Source: Ureibacillus endophyticus (GTDB lineage: Bacteria; Bacillota; Bacilli; Bacillales_A; Planococcaceae). From it: DNA of 64,000 bases. Shown in pieces: positions 45,568 through 54,560 of this stretch; the stretch's first letter is position 1; each line of letters begins with the position of its first letter. The notes below the pieces were generated by a model. It was not told where the DNA came from. It saw only the letters and a program-made list of their open reading frames with translations, and made no database searches. The translations under genes and the position numbers were made by a program. The stretch spans positions 37,895-101,894 of the forward strand of contig NZ_RBZN01000007.1 of assembly GCF_003628435.1 (NCBI RefSeq). The letters run 5' to 3'.

Positions 45568-45882
45568 AATCTACTGACCTCCTAGTTTCGTAATAGCTCC
45601 TATCTTTTTATATCCCAATCCCTTGACTTATGAAAGGTTGAACATCATAATATTGTGTCATATAGAGATGGCGATTAAATTAAAACAGGTACTACTTTCC
45701 GAAGTTGTAATTTTTTTGTTAAATGTACTAAAATAATAATTATTATTACATGTAAAAGTATACAATAGAAATTACCCATTTGCACTTAATTAGCTTCCCT
45801 ATATTCTTTTTAAAACGTCATTTTTCTCAGTTGCCATTATTATTTTGATATATTGAACTATTTTTAAGAGGAGCAGACTACG
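45568..45882. other. Divergent intergenic region between mrpA and the Usp-like gene
   Basis: About 315 bp of AT-rich DNA that must carry both divergent promoters. I could not assign a confident -35/-10 pair or an operator. It has several ATTATTA-type runs but no hairpin or repeat. Confidence 0.5.
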
Positions 45883-46560
45883 ATGAATCATGTAAAGAGA
45901 TTGGATGAGAGTATTTTAGTTTGTGTATATTACGGACTTAATGGTGAACGACTTATTCGTCGTGGACATAAACTTGCGACATTATTGGATTGTCCACTCT
46001 ATATACTAACTGTTGACTCAAAACCAATCGATAGTTTTGATGCAGAGAAGTCAGGGTATATTGAACGATGGACGCAATTAGCCGAAGAATTACAAGTTGA
46101 AAAATTCATTATATGTGACAATGAAAAACGCCCTATTCAAAAGGTTGTTGCAGAAGTTGCTAAAAATTATGGAATAACACAAATTATCGTTGGACAAAGT
46201 GCCCAAAGTAGATGGGAAGAGATAACAAAAGGATCATTTTTAAATGTGTTACTTAAAGAAGTTCCTTTTGCCGATTTCCACATCGTTGCTGTAAAACGTC
46301 CAGTAGAAGATGAATTATATGGGACATTTGAAAAGGGTGTCCGTGCTTATGTAATCCGTGATGTAGAGAACTACAAAATTGTATTCACTTGTCCTAAAAC
46401 AGAATATTTAGAAGGAATATTCTTTAAAGAAATTGGGACAGATTTTGATAATGGTATATTCAAATTTTCTTATGAAAACAAAATGAATGAAGTAACGATT
46501 AAAGAAGGTTTTGTTAGTAATCCACACCTCATTCATTCAATATTGAGTCCAATTCATTAG
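45883..46560 (+). CDS. Universal-stress-like (KdpD Usp-type) protein
   Basis: A 225-residue soluble protein whose first 140 residues have the Usp fold: ESILVCVYYGLNGERLIRRG (about 8-27), LYILTVDSKPIDSFDAEKSG and ITQIIVGQSAQSRWEEITKG (about 98-117). The last is the nucleotide-binding G-x-S-x-x-x-R motif as in the KdpD sensor Usp domain. The C-terminal 80 residues are not recognised. It stands divergent to mrpA, so a role in ion or osmotic sensing is a reasonable inference. The start has AAGAGGAG. Confidence 0.75.
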   Translation: MNHVKRLDESILVCVYYGLNGERLIRRGHKLATLLDCPLYILTVDSKPIDSFDAEKSGYIERWTQLAEELQVEKFIICDNEKRPIQKVVAEVAKNYGITQIIVGQSAQSRWEEITKGSFLNVLLKEVPFADFHIVAVKRPVEDELYGTFEKGVRAYVIRDVENYKIVFTCPKTEYLEGIFFKEIGTDFDNGIFKFSYENKMNEVTIKEGFVSNPHLIHSILSPIH

Positions 46561-46572
46561 TCTATAAGCATT

Positions 46573-46616
46573 AAAAGAGGTGTCCAAAAAGTAATAATTT
46601 TTTGGACACCTCTTTT
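46573..46616 (+). terminator. Strong terminator after the Usp-like gene
   Basis: AAAAGAGGTGTCCAAAAA pairs with its complement TTTTTTGGACACCTCTTTT; it is also the left hairpin of repeat copy D. Confidence 0.85.
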
Positions 46617-46757
46617 CTTTCTCGATAAATATCTCTTATGAATTATTGTTCCTGCGGTGGTTATCACCATCCTCGTCGCAATTTATCTGTGACGAAAGCG
46701 TAAGCGACAGTCACAAAGGAGTTGTCTCAAAATGACTTTTCAGACACCTCCTTTTTT
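46573..46757 (+). repeat. Dispersed MITE-like element, copy D (most complete)
   Basis: It is bounded by imperfect inverted ends AGGTGTCCAAAAAGT and ACTTTTCAGACACCT (13 of 15 complementary). Between them are the GTTCCTGCGGTGG core, the TGTGAC/GTCACA hairpin (46688-46115 does not apply; 46688-46715) and a second terminator-type hairpin (GGAG-TGTCT with AGACA-CTCC, then T6, 46717-46757). It has no ORF. Confidence 0.78.
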
Positions 46758-46812
46758 CGTATACAAATCTTTCTTTTGTTCATGCTAAGAAATGAAGGAA
46801 GGGAGATTCAAC

Positions 46813-47532
46813 ATGGGAGATTTTACAAATGTACACTTCTTTGAAATGATAGTAAGAACAACGATTGCCTTCTCAGCAATGTTAATAGTTGCCCGGATTA
46901 TTGGAAAAAAACAAGTAAGTCAGTTTACCTTTTTCCATTACGCAACTGGCATAACATTCGGTTCAATCGCTGCAGAAATATCCTCAAAAGCAGATGGGTC
47001 TTTTTGGGATGGAATAACAGGATTAGTATGGTGGACATTTTTAACATTACTCGTAGGTTTTCTTACGCTACGTTCAAAAAAGATACGTGTATTATTGGAT
47101 GATAAACCAATGATTTTAGTAAAAAATGGAGTTATTATGGATAAAGCTTTGAAGAAGTCTCGCTTACATGTTGATGAACTTGCCATGTTATTAAGAGAGC
47201 AAAGTATCTTCTCCTTCGATGAAGTTCATTATGCAATTTTCGAAACAAATGGAGAACTCAGTGTATTAAAAAAGCCTGCCCATGATTCAGCAACAAAGCA
47301 AGATGTGAAAGCTGACGTATCCATTCCTCCCTACGCTCCAACCGAGGTAATTTCAAATGGCAAAATACTCTCAGAAAACTTAACGGAGATTGGATTAACA
47401 GAAGAATGGGTTTTGAATAAGCTTCGTAAGAAAAAAATACAAAATTTAAAAGATGTTTATTATGCACAAGTGCTTGAAAATGGCTCATTGTATATTAGCC
47501 TACGAAATGATAGTGGTAAAGAACCTAATTAA
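46813..47532 (+). CDS. DUF421 membrane protein (YetF/YcaP-like)
   Basis: A 239-residue protein with about three N-terminal helices (about 8-80) and a soluble C-terminal region of the DUF421 type: IGKKQVSQFTFFHYATGITF (about 26-45), LLDDKPMILVKNGVIMDKAL (about 91-110), RLHVDELAMLLREQSIFSFD, EVHYAIFETNGELSVLKKP. Start ATG 46813 with GGGAG upstream. YetF-type proteins are spore-related in some Bacilli; the biochemical role is unknown. Confidence 0.85.
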   Translation: MGDFTNVHFFEMIVRTTIAFSAMLIVARIIGKKQVSQFTFFHYATGITFGSIAAEISSKADGSFWDGITGLVWWTFLTLLVGFLTLRSKKIRVLLDDKPMILVKNGVIMDKALKKSRLHVDELAMLLREQSIFSFDEVHYAIFETNGELSVLKKPAHDSATKQDVKADVSIPPYAPTEVISNGKILSENLTEIGLTEEWVLNKLRKKKIQNLKDVYYAQVLENGSLYISLRNDSGKEPN

Positions 47533-47549
47533 CTTTACCACTTTATTTT

Positions 47550-48260
47550 TTAATCTACTTTCATAATGTCAATCGGTGTGATAATGCCTAACAGTTTTTG
47601 TTGTGGTTTTCCATGCTCAGTAATTAACAGTGCTTCAAAACGTTTCCCGCGCTCTACACCCTGTTTGAAAATTTCCTCAGCATCGTAAATTGTTATGTAT
47701 CGACTAACAAATTTATAATTTACACGATTTTTCTCGTGGTGCAAAATATCGTATAATGTAGGCATCTTTTTCGGAATTTGGTTGCCTGAAATTGTAGTCG
47801 CTAACCAATTGGTAATACCTACTGTTGTAACAAGTCCACGAAATTCGTGACCTTCATAAACTGGAAATTGCGTAAACTTTCGTTGACGAATAACGTTTAA
47901 TACATACTTTAATGAATCGTTTATTTGAAAACAAAGCACTTTCTTGTGAAAAACTTGTCCTACTAATCTTGGCTTTGATAATACGTGATCAATATATTCA
48001 ATTCGGCTTACTACTTTTGTGTGAGGTTCAGCAATGACAAATTCTGCTGACGTACGATGGTGAACGATGGCGTTGCGTAAATCTGCAAATGAGCGTAAAT
48101 CATCTTCATATTTTCGGACTAATGCACTTTTCTTTTTTCCGAAATCTACTAATCGGTAAAAGGGCATAAACTCTTTTGCTTCAATAATTTCCCTTAATGT
48201 TAAACTAATTCGATTAAAAGCTATTAAAAAGCGATCTGAATTTCTTAACTTGGTAGTCAT
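47550..48260 (-). CDS. CBS-domain protein
   Basis: A 236-residue soluble protein. The N-terminal 90 residues are helical with DLRSFADLRNAIVHHRTS (a HEPN-like R-x4-6-H pattern, about 54-71). The C-terminal part is a pair of CBS motifs (INDSLKYVLNVIRQRKFTQF..., about 114-150; ITIYDAEEIFKQGVERGKRF..., LLGIITPIDIMKVD, about 190-236). CBS pairs bind adenine nucleotides. ATG 48260 has GGGAGG 8 nt upstream. No fused enzyme is present; function is unknown. Confidence 0.8.
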   Translation of the reverse strand: MTTKLRNSDRFLIAFNRISLTLREIIEAKEFMPFYRLVDFGKKKSALVRKYEDDLRSFADLRNAIVHHRTSAEFVIAEPHTKVVSRIEYIDHVLSKPRLVGQVFHKKVLCFQINDSLKYVLNVIRQRKFTQFPVYEGHEFRGLVTTVGITNWLATTISGNQIPKKMPTLYDILHHEKNRVNYKFVSRYITIYDAEEIFKQGVERGKRFEALLITEHGKPQQKLLGIITPIDIMKVD

Positions 48261-48378
48261 CCAATCCACCTCCCAATCTTATTTTAAGAAAAATCTGGAT
48301 ATTTATAGTCAAATACTATTATATTCCAATTGAAATCTAAATAAAATAGCCCATCACGTATATGTGATAGGCTATAAT

Positions 48379-49161
48379 TTATATTTTAGTTGTCGATGCA
48401 TTACTTTTGCACATCATTATGCCAATCAGGATAAAGATAATTAGCAACCCAAAGGATAAACATAAATTTATTATAAAATCTGTTCCATCATAAAAATCGC
48501 TTAATAACGCTAAAGATGAGCTTGGTAATTTCCATGGTGAAACAGATATAAAACTACCAACTAAACTTTCAAAGATTGTACCTCCAATTACGAGGAAAAT
48601 CGTTAATGTTGCTGCAACAACGGTTTTAAAAGAAGCACTCATTGCTACTGTTAAAGCCATTACTAAACAAATCCATAATAAATAGGTTGCAAGCATTGCG
48701 ATAAAACGATTCCATTCTACAGGACCATATAAAATTACTGTGTAATATAAACTTGCTGCATACCCTGCAATAACACTAATCATTGCCACAAGAGTCGCCA
48801 CAAACCATTTACTTAAAAATAACGCACTATGTGATATAGGGCGAACATATAAAAGCGTTGCAGTTCCATTTTGGCGCTCTCTACTAATCGTACCAACAAA
48901 GGTTGCAATTAAAACTATTAATCCAATTGATTGAAATTGGCCTGTTGATGCTGCAATAATATCGGCAGCTGAAAATTCAGGCATTACCATTTGAAATCCT
49001 TCTGGAATACCTCCCACTGCCTTTAAAATATCCATCATGTAATAATTTAATATTGGATCACTCACACCTAGTAAAATAAACACAAGGGGAAGCCATAATA
49101 ATTTAAAACTACGCCAGCTCTCACGTAACTCTTTACCTACTAATACTTTAAACTGACTCAT
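48379..49161 (-). CDS. ABC-2 type transporter permease
   Basis: A 260-residue protein with six helices and the ABC-2 pattern (VLVGKELRESWRSFKLLWLP at the N-terminus; FVGTISRERQNGTATLLYVRPIS at about 85-107). The ATG at 49161 has AAGGTGG 9 nt upstream and overlaps the ATPase stop, so they are one operon. It forms the membrane part of an export ABC transporter whose substrate is not evident. Confidence 0.85.
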   Translation of the reverse strand: MSQFKVLVGKELRESWRSFKLLWLPLVFILLGVSDPILNYYMMDILKAVGGIPEGFQMVMPEFSAADIIAASTGQFQSIGLIVLIATFVGTISRERQNGTATLLYVRPISHSALFLSKWFVATLVAMISVIAGYAASLYYTVILYGPVEWNRFIAMLATYLLWICLVMALTVAMSASFKTVVAATLTIFLVIGGTIFESLVGSFISVSPWKLPSSSLALLSDFYDGTDFIINLCLSFGLLIIFILIGIMMCKSNASTTKI

Positions 49162-50050
49162 AGCTTCCAACCACCTTCATGAAGATTTCTTCTAAACTTG
49201 CTGTGACCTTTTCAATGCTTTCAATGGAGAACTGACTATTTGCAAGACGGTTTAGCATCTGTTGCATCGTTGGTTGCTCATGAACAATTTCTACAAAAAC
49301 CTTTTCTCCTTCTACATGACAATGAAGTTCTGACTGACTAGCAAATTGTAATGCTTGTTGACTGGAGCTAAATTTAATTTTGAATCGAGGCTCTTCAAAA
49401 CGAGCTCGCACTTCTTTTAAAGATCCCTTTTCTACTAATTTCCCACCTCTTAAAAAGAGAAGTTGATCTGTCATTTCTTCTGCATCATTTAAAATATGAG
49501 TAGAATAAAGAATTGTCGTTTCATTTTGAATTTCCTTTAATAAATTCATAATTTCTCTACGTCCTACTGGATCAAGAGCAGAAACCGGTTCATCTAATAA
49601 AAGTAATTTTGGTTTATGGACAAGGGCTTGTGCAATACCCAAACGTTGCTTCATTCCCCCAGAAAACGTACCTGTTTTTTTATGAAGGGCAGCACCTAAA
49701 CCAACATACTCTAATATTTTTTGTGATTGTAATTTTGCTTGTTTTACTTCTATACCGCTTAGTTTCGCGACCATTTCTGTATATTCAAGAGCGGATAACC
49801 ATGAAAAGAATTTTGGATACTGGGGCAAAAATCCAATAACAGAACGCATATCTTTTACGCCCTCCATCTTAATACTACCGGATGTTTGGCTCAATAAACC
49901 TGTTAGCATGGACAAAGTCGTTGTCTTTCCTGCTCCATTTGGTCCGATTAACGCTGTTGACGTATTAGGCTCAATGGAAAAAGATATATTGTCAACTACT
50001 GTTTGATTGCCAAAAGTTTTTGTTAAATCCGATACGGTAATAAGAGTCAT
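49148..50050 (-). CDS. ABC transporter ATP-binding protein
   Basis: A 300-residue ATPase. Walker A GPNGAGKTT (about 35-43), signature TFSGGMKQRLG (about 126-136), Walker B LLLLDEP (about 148-154) and switch His in YSTHIL. About 80 extra residues at the C-terminus (from 215) belong to the export-type family accompanying ABC-2 permeases. It overlaps the upstream small gene by ATGA and the permease by 14 nt. Confidence 0.92.
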   Translation of the reverse strand: MTLITVSDLTKTFGNQTVVDNISFSIEPNTSTALIGPNGAGKTTTLSMLTGLLSQTSGSIKMEGVKDMRSVIGFLPQYPKFFSWLSALEYTEMVAKLSGIEVKQAKLQSQKILEYVGLGAALHKKTGTFSGGMKQRLGIAQALVHKPKLLLLDEPVSALDPVGRREIMNLLKEIQNETTILYSTHILNDAEEMTDQLLFLRGGKLVEKGSLKEVRARFEEPRFKIKFSSSQQALQFASQSELHCHVEGEKVFVEIVHEQPTMQQMLNRLANSQFSIESIEKVTASLEEIFMKVVGSYESV

Positions 50051-50247
50051 GATTGTTTTCTCCCTATAATAAAGTACACAATAGATCCAAGTAAATTACC
50101 AAAAATGATAATTATCACCCATAGCCATTTCGGTCCGTTTGTTGCATGGATTCTTGATAAATCAATTAAAGCTACAACCATTAAGATTAATTGTATGAAT
50201 AATAATGGAGCAATTAACGCCCACGGAACTGCTTGTAACTCTCCCAT
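50047..50247 (-). CDS. Small membrane protein with PLDc_N domain
   Basis: A 66-residue two-helix protein (about 10-28 and 40-60) with DLSRIHATNGPKWLWVIIII then FGNLLGSIVYFIIGR, the PLDc_N (cardiolipin synthase N-terminal) domain without the enzyme. ATG 50247 has GGAGTGG upstream. It is the first gene of an operon with the ATP-binding protein and permease, overlapping ATGA with the next, and so is likely an accessory of the transporter. Confidence 0.8.
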   Translation of the reverse strand: MGELQAVPWALIAPLLFIQLILMVVALIDLSRIHATNGPKWLWVIIIIFGNLLGSIVYFIIGRKQS

Positions 50248-50302
50248 TTTCTCCACTCCTATACTTTTCATTTGTTACCTTAAGTATAATTTTGAATAAA
50301 AA

Positions 50303-50332
50303 AACCGACAACGGAACAATCGTTGTCGGCGG
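50303..50332 (-). terminator. Terminator downstream of the PfkB kinase gene
   Basis: CCGACAACG pairs with CGTTGTCGG (50305-50313 with 50321-50329) with T7 on the minus strand. Confidence 0.85.
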
Positions 50333-50339
50333 TCGATTT

Positions 50340-51284
50340 TTATAACCATTGGTTGACTTCTACTAATTTAGGAAGCGCTGATAATGCGCCTGCCTTTGTT
50401 GCAGCAAATGCACCAAGTTTATTTCCAAAACTAACACATTTGATTAGTTCATCTTGAGTAGTTGGTAACCCATTGTAATGGACAGTTCGTAATACTCCCG
50501 CCATAAATGCATCTCCTGCTCCAGTAGTATCAACTGCTTCTACTCTTTCAGTTGGCACATGAATAACCTCACCATTTAACACTGCATATGCTCCATCAGC
50601 ACCAACAGTTATTAACACAATTGGCACCAAATATTGATTAAGTATTTCTATGCCATCTTGAAGATTATCGGTTTGTGTTAAGAAAAATAGTTCTTCATCT
50701 GTTAATTTTAAAATATGAGCATCCTCAAAAAAGGATATGATTGTTTCTCTACAATTTTCTTCACTACTCCAACGTAAAGGACGAATATTTGCATCAATAG
50801 CAATAATAGCGCCCTTCTCCTTCGCCATTTCTACACCTTTTCTAGTCGTATCTAGAGCTGTTGGATGAAACATTGTACCAGAACAAACATTAAAAATCGA
50901 TGCTCTTTTAAAAGCCTCTTCATTTAACTGATGTGGTTCTACTTGTAAATCTGGCGTCTCATCTACATAATCTTTAAATACTCGCTCACACTCTTCTGTT
51001 AAGTGTACATATACCCCACTAACACGTTTTTCTGGAACGATAATGGAATAATCTATATTTACGCCCTCTTTACTAATTTCAGATCGAACAAATTCTGATG
51101 TTTTATCATCGCCAGTAATAGTGATTAGTGCTGAAGGTGCACCAATTCGGCTAATACCTGCTGCTACATTCACAGTTGCCCCACCTAAAAAAGTTGTAAA
51201 GGATGTGTTTGTTTTATCATTCGCTATATAATCAACAAAAGCGTCTCCGTATACTAAAACAAAGTCTTTGTTTGGGTGACTCAT
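50340..51284 (-). CDS. PfkB family carbohydrate kinase
   Basis: A 314-residue ribokinase-fold kinase. FLGGATVNVAAGISRIGAPS (about 33-52) is the N-terminal substrate pattern and TTGAGDAFMAGVLRTV (about 251-266) carries the catalytic Asp and anion hole (PfkB signature 2). NIRPLRW and KLTDEELFFL fit fructokinase-type members. It phosphorylates a sugar or nucleoside; fructose is the commonest guess, but no sugar transporter adjoins it. The start has GGAGG and the gene stands alone. Confidence 0.85.
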   Translation of the reverse strand: MSHPNKDFVLVYGDAFVDYIANDKTNTSFTTFLGGATVNVAAGISRIGAPSALITITGDDKTSEFVRSEISKEGVNIDYSIIVPEKRVSGVYVHLTEECERVFKDYVDETPDLQVEPHQLNEEAFKRASIFNVCSGTMFHPTALDTTRKGVEMAKEKGAIIAIDANIRPLRWSSEENCRETIISFFEDAHILKLTDEELFFLTQTDNLQDGIEILNQYLVPIVLITVGADGAYAVLNGEVIHVPTERVEAVDTTGAGDAFMAGVLRTVHYNGLPTTQDELIKCVSFGNKLGAFAATKAGALSALPKLVEVNQWL

Positions 51285-51428
51285 AAAGTTGTCTGACCTC
51301 CGAATATGTGCTGAATTAAGATTAACATAAAATTTACATAGCCTTAAAGTTTTAAACTATTCAGACAAGGGAAAAAGTCATAATTCCCTTCAATATTTTG
51401 CTATAATTCTTTTGAAAGGAAGGATTAT

Positions 51429-51998
51429 ATGAATATCTCCATAAGACAAGCAGAACCAAGTGATGCAAAGTATGTAGCACCATTAATTTATGATGCAATC
51501 GGGGAAATTGCAAATCGTTTAACAGGTCAATCTGATTACAATCAAATTATTGATGAACTAGAAACGTTATTTACCCATACGGATAATCGTCACTCCTATT
51601 TAAATACGTATGTTGCAGTTAATATTGAGACAACAGATATAGCAGGAATCCTTGTGGTGTACAGTGGTTTAGATGGTAGAAATTTAGATAAATCGTTAGA
51701 AAAACGTCTTAAATCAAAAAACGCTCCCGTAACAACCATTGAAATTGAAGCGCATGATGATGAATTTTATGTGGATACCATTTGTGTACACGATTCTGCA
51801 CGAGGACAAGGAATTGGAACAAAATTGCTAAACTTTGCAGAACAAGTAGCAAAGAGCAAAGGCTTTTCAAAAATATCTTTAAATGTCGAAATTCAAAAGG
51901 AGCAAGCACGCAATTTATACGAACGAGTTGGGTATGTCATTACAGAACCATGGACGATTATTGATGAACCTTTTTATCATATGGTCAAGAAAATCTAA
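51429..51998 (+). CDS. GNAT family N-acetyltransferase
   Basis: A 189-residue acetyltransferase with VDTICVHDSARGQGIGTKLL (about 117-136), the Q/R-x-x-G-x-G/A acetyl-CoA motif, and LNVEIQKEQARNLYERVGYV (about 156-175), typical of the ribosomal-protein/ElaA-like GNATs. ATG with GGAAGGATTAT upstream. The gene is followed 23 bp later by the EamA transporter gene, which may be co-transcribed. Substrate unknown. Confidence 0.85.
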   Translation: MNISIRQAEPSDAKYVAPLIYDAIGEIANRLTGQSDYNQIIDELETLFTHTDNRHSYLNTYVAVNIETTDIAGILVVYSGLDGRNLDKSLEKRLKSKNAPVTTIEIEAHDDEFYVDTICVHDSARGQGIGTKLLNFAEQVAKSKGFSKISLNVEIQKEQARNLYERVGYVITEPWTIIDEPFYHMVKKI

Positions 51999-52021
51999 TT
52001 AAATAGTAGGTAGGTCACAAC

Positions 52022-52915
52022 ATGAATTCACAACTAATTTATGCACTTCTTATTGTAATAGCATCTAGTAGCTATGGAATCTTATCCACAATTATTAAAG
52101 TAGCGATGGGATATGGGTTTACTTCTGCCGAAGCTGTAACAAGTCAATATGTAGTCGGTTTTATTTTAGCGCTTATTTTATTTCTCATTACACAAAGAAC
52201 AATGCCGCGCTTAACGAAAGCCGGTGTAATAACGATAATTTTTGCAGGTATTTTCACATCAACAACAGGTATTGTTTATGGCAAATCGTTAGACTATTTA
52301 CCAGCCTCTCTTGCAGTTGTTATGTTATTTCAGTTTACATGGATTGGAATGCTCATCGATTGTATCAGACGAAAAAGATTACCTAGTCGTCCAGAAGGTT
52401 TTTCCCTTCTTTTTTTATTTGCTGGAACAATTCTTTCAGCAGGCGTTTTGGATGTTGACTTATCCAATATCCCGTGGCAAGGATGGGTATTCGGTTTAGC
52501 ATCAGCACTAAGCTTTGCAATCTTTTTACAAATCAATTCACGACAAGTTGAGGGCATTTCGACCATCACTCGTACATTTTTCATGTCCTTTGTCGCACTC
52601 ATTATGATCAGCATCTTTTTAACACCAGAAATTATTTGGAATGGTACATTAATCCAAACGAACTTACTGTGGTTTGGCTTAGCACTAGGATTTTTTGGAA
52701 TTATCCTGCCTATTCTATTATTTTCTATTGCAGGTCCTAAAGTTGGTGGAGGGCTATCGTCTATTTTAAGTGCGATGGAATTACCTGTTGCAATACTAGC
52801 AGCAAGTCTTGTACTACATGAAAAATTAACGATGTTACAAATTTTCGGGATTGTACTAGTTCTTATTGGCATGACCTTACCAACTGTACTAGCCCAAAGA
52901 AAAAAATTAATCTAA
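52022..52915 (+). CDS. EamA/DMT family transporter
   Basis: A 297-residue protein with ten helices in two five-helix EamA repeats (about 1-140 and 150-295). It includes ASSSYGILSTIIKVAMGYGF (about 15-34) and LSSILSAMELPVAILAASLV (about 244-263). Members export amino acids or nucleotide sugars. It lies between a GNAT and an argininosuccinate-lyase-like gene; whether these act together is not shown. Confidence 0.85.
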   Translation: MNSQLIYALLIVIASSSYGILSTIIKVAMGYGFTSAEAVTSQYVVGFILALILFLITQRTMPRLTKAGVITIIFAGIFTSTTGIVYGKSLDYLPASLAVVMLFQFTWIGMLIDCIRRKRLPSRPEGFSLLFLFAGTILSAGVLDVDLSNIPWQGWVFGLASALSFAIFLQINSRQVEGISTITRTFFMSFVALIMISIFLTPEIIWNGTLIQTNLLWFGLALGFFGIILPILLFSIAGPKVGGGLSSILSAMELPVAILAASLVLHEKLTMLQIFGIVLVLIGMTLPTVLAQRKKLI

Positions 52916-53036
52916 CATCTAATAGTAGTAAGTATCATGTTCATAATATTGTGCTTTAAAGCGTTGATATATAGTACAAGTAGGCTTCAATTTAGATAAA
53001 ATGGGGATGGATATGTATTTTTTCGGAGGCGATTCT

Positions 53037-54560
53037 ATGGTGTTTCAAGATTTTAGGAGCCGAATAAATAAAATCGAAGGAGACCGATTTCCTTCTAATA
53101 GTTATCGTCAAATGGTGCTTCAACCTGCCTATGACGAAGCAAAAAAGCATTTTTTAAAGTCGATGGTGCATATACATATCGCCCATTTAAAAATGCTTGA
53201 GGAACAGCAACTTATCTCACATAAGGATGCTAAGCAAATCGGGCAGGCGATAGCTAAACTGGATTTAAATTATTTTGAACAAAGAGACTATAACCCTCAG
53301 TTTGAAGATTTATTTTTCCGTATTGAAAATAAACTGATTGAATTAGCTGGTGATGTTGCGGGAAACTTACACATTGGACGTTCTCGCAACGACATGGGCA
53401 TTGCTATTTATCGTATGACTCTAAGAGAAAAATTGCTTGCATTAATGGAGGAACTACTTGCCCTTAGATCATCATTAATTGCTTTTGCACAGGAACACGT
53501 GGATACAATTATGATTGGTTATACACATACACAGCAAGCACAACCAACTACTTTTGCCCATTATTTAAAAGCAGTAATTGACCAGCTTTCTCGAGATTTT
53601 AAACGGATGCAGGCAGCATATGAAACAGTCAATCAAAGTAGTATGGGAGCAGCTGCATTAACAACTACCGGTTTTAATATTAATCGTGATCGAATGAAAG
53701 AACTCCTCGGATTTGACGGGGTCATTGAAAATGCATGGGACGCTGTTGCGGGTGCAGATTATATTGCTGAATTAGCAGGTGTCGTACAACTTGCTGCATT
53801 GAATCTTGGTCGCACTTCGCAAGATTTCTTACTTTGGGCTACTCAAGAGTTTAATGCTATTAATCTTGCAAGTCCATATGTGCAAGTAAGTTCTATTATG
53901 CCTCAAAAACGCAATCCAGTTTCTATAGAGCATACAAGATCCCTTTTATCCTCTGTGTATGGTGATGCCTCTACCGTGCTACAAATGATTCATAATACAC
54001 CGTTCGGGGATATTGTAGATACAGAAGACGATATGCAGCCCTATTTATGGCGTGCTATGGAAAAGTTAAGAGGCATTTATAAGCTATTTGGCAGTGTAGT
54101 TGTTACGATGGATGTTAACAAAGAAAAATTACTGAAACGGGCAGAAAATAGCTTTGCTAATGTAACGGAACTTGCGGATTCATTAGTTCGTTCGGAGAGT
54201 ATTTCATTCCGTCAATCACATCGTATTGTGAGCAGCTGCGTTAAAACGCTATTAAATTCTAAAGAAGAATCGTTAGAAAAATTAACGTGGGAATTGGCCA
54301 ATGAAAAATCCCTTGAAATTACAGGTAAACCTTTGAAAATATCAAAAGAAGAGTTTTATAAAGTGTTAAAACCCGAATTTTTTGTCCATGTACGTTCATT
54401 AACAGGTGGACCTGCGCCAGAAACAATGCGTAATTCCTTAACTCAAGCTCAAGCAGTTTCCCCTTTACTTGAAAACTGGTTAACAGGAAAAACAACACAC
54501 CTTCAAAATTGCGAAAAACAGCTGTATCAATTCCTTGAAGGCTGGAATAAACATGACTAA
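53037..54560 (+). CDS. Argininosuccinate-lyase-like fumarase-superfamily enzyme
   Basis: A 507-residue aspartase/fumarase-superfamily protein. The signature VSSIMPQKRNPVSIEH (about 284-299) carries the mobile serine loop, and NLHIGRSRNDMGIAIYRMTL (about 109-128) and GYTHTQQAQPTTFAHYLKAV (about 162-181) match argininosuccinate lyases. The N-terminus (MVFQDFRSRINKIEGDRFPS) lacks the usual L-W-G-G-R-F of arginine-pathway ArgH. Start ATG 53037 has CGGAGG upstream; ATG 53001 does not. It overlaps the following BadF-type kinase by 8 nt. No argG is next to it, so the substrate is probably not argininosuccinate. Confidence 0.8.
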   Translation: MVFQDFRSRINKIEGDRFPSNSYRQMVLQPAYDEAKKHFLKSMVHIHIAHLKMLEEQQLISHKDAKQIGQAIAKLDLNYFEQRDYNPQFEDLFFRIENKLIELAGDVAGNLHIGRSRNDMGIAIYRMTLREKLLALMEELLALRSSLIAFAQEHVDTIMIGYTHTQQAQPTTFAHYLKAVIDQLSRDFKRMQAAYETVNQSSMGAAALTTTGFNINRDRMKELLGFDGVIENAWDAVAGADYIAELAGVVQLAALNLGRTSQDFLLWATQEFNAINLASPYVQVSSIMPQKRNPVSIEHTRSLLSSVYGDASTVLQMIHNTPFGDIVDTEDDMQPYLWRAMEKLRGIYKLFGSVVVTMDVNKEKLLKRAENSFANVTELADSLVRSESISFRQSHRIVSSCVKTLLNSKEESLEKLTWELANEKSLEITGKPLKISKEEFYKVLKPEFFVHVRSLTGGPAPETMRNSLTQAQAVSPLLENWLTGKTTHLQNCEKQLYQFLEGWNKHD

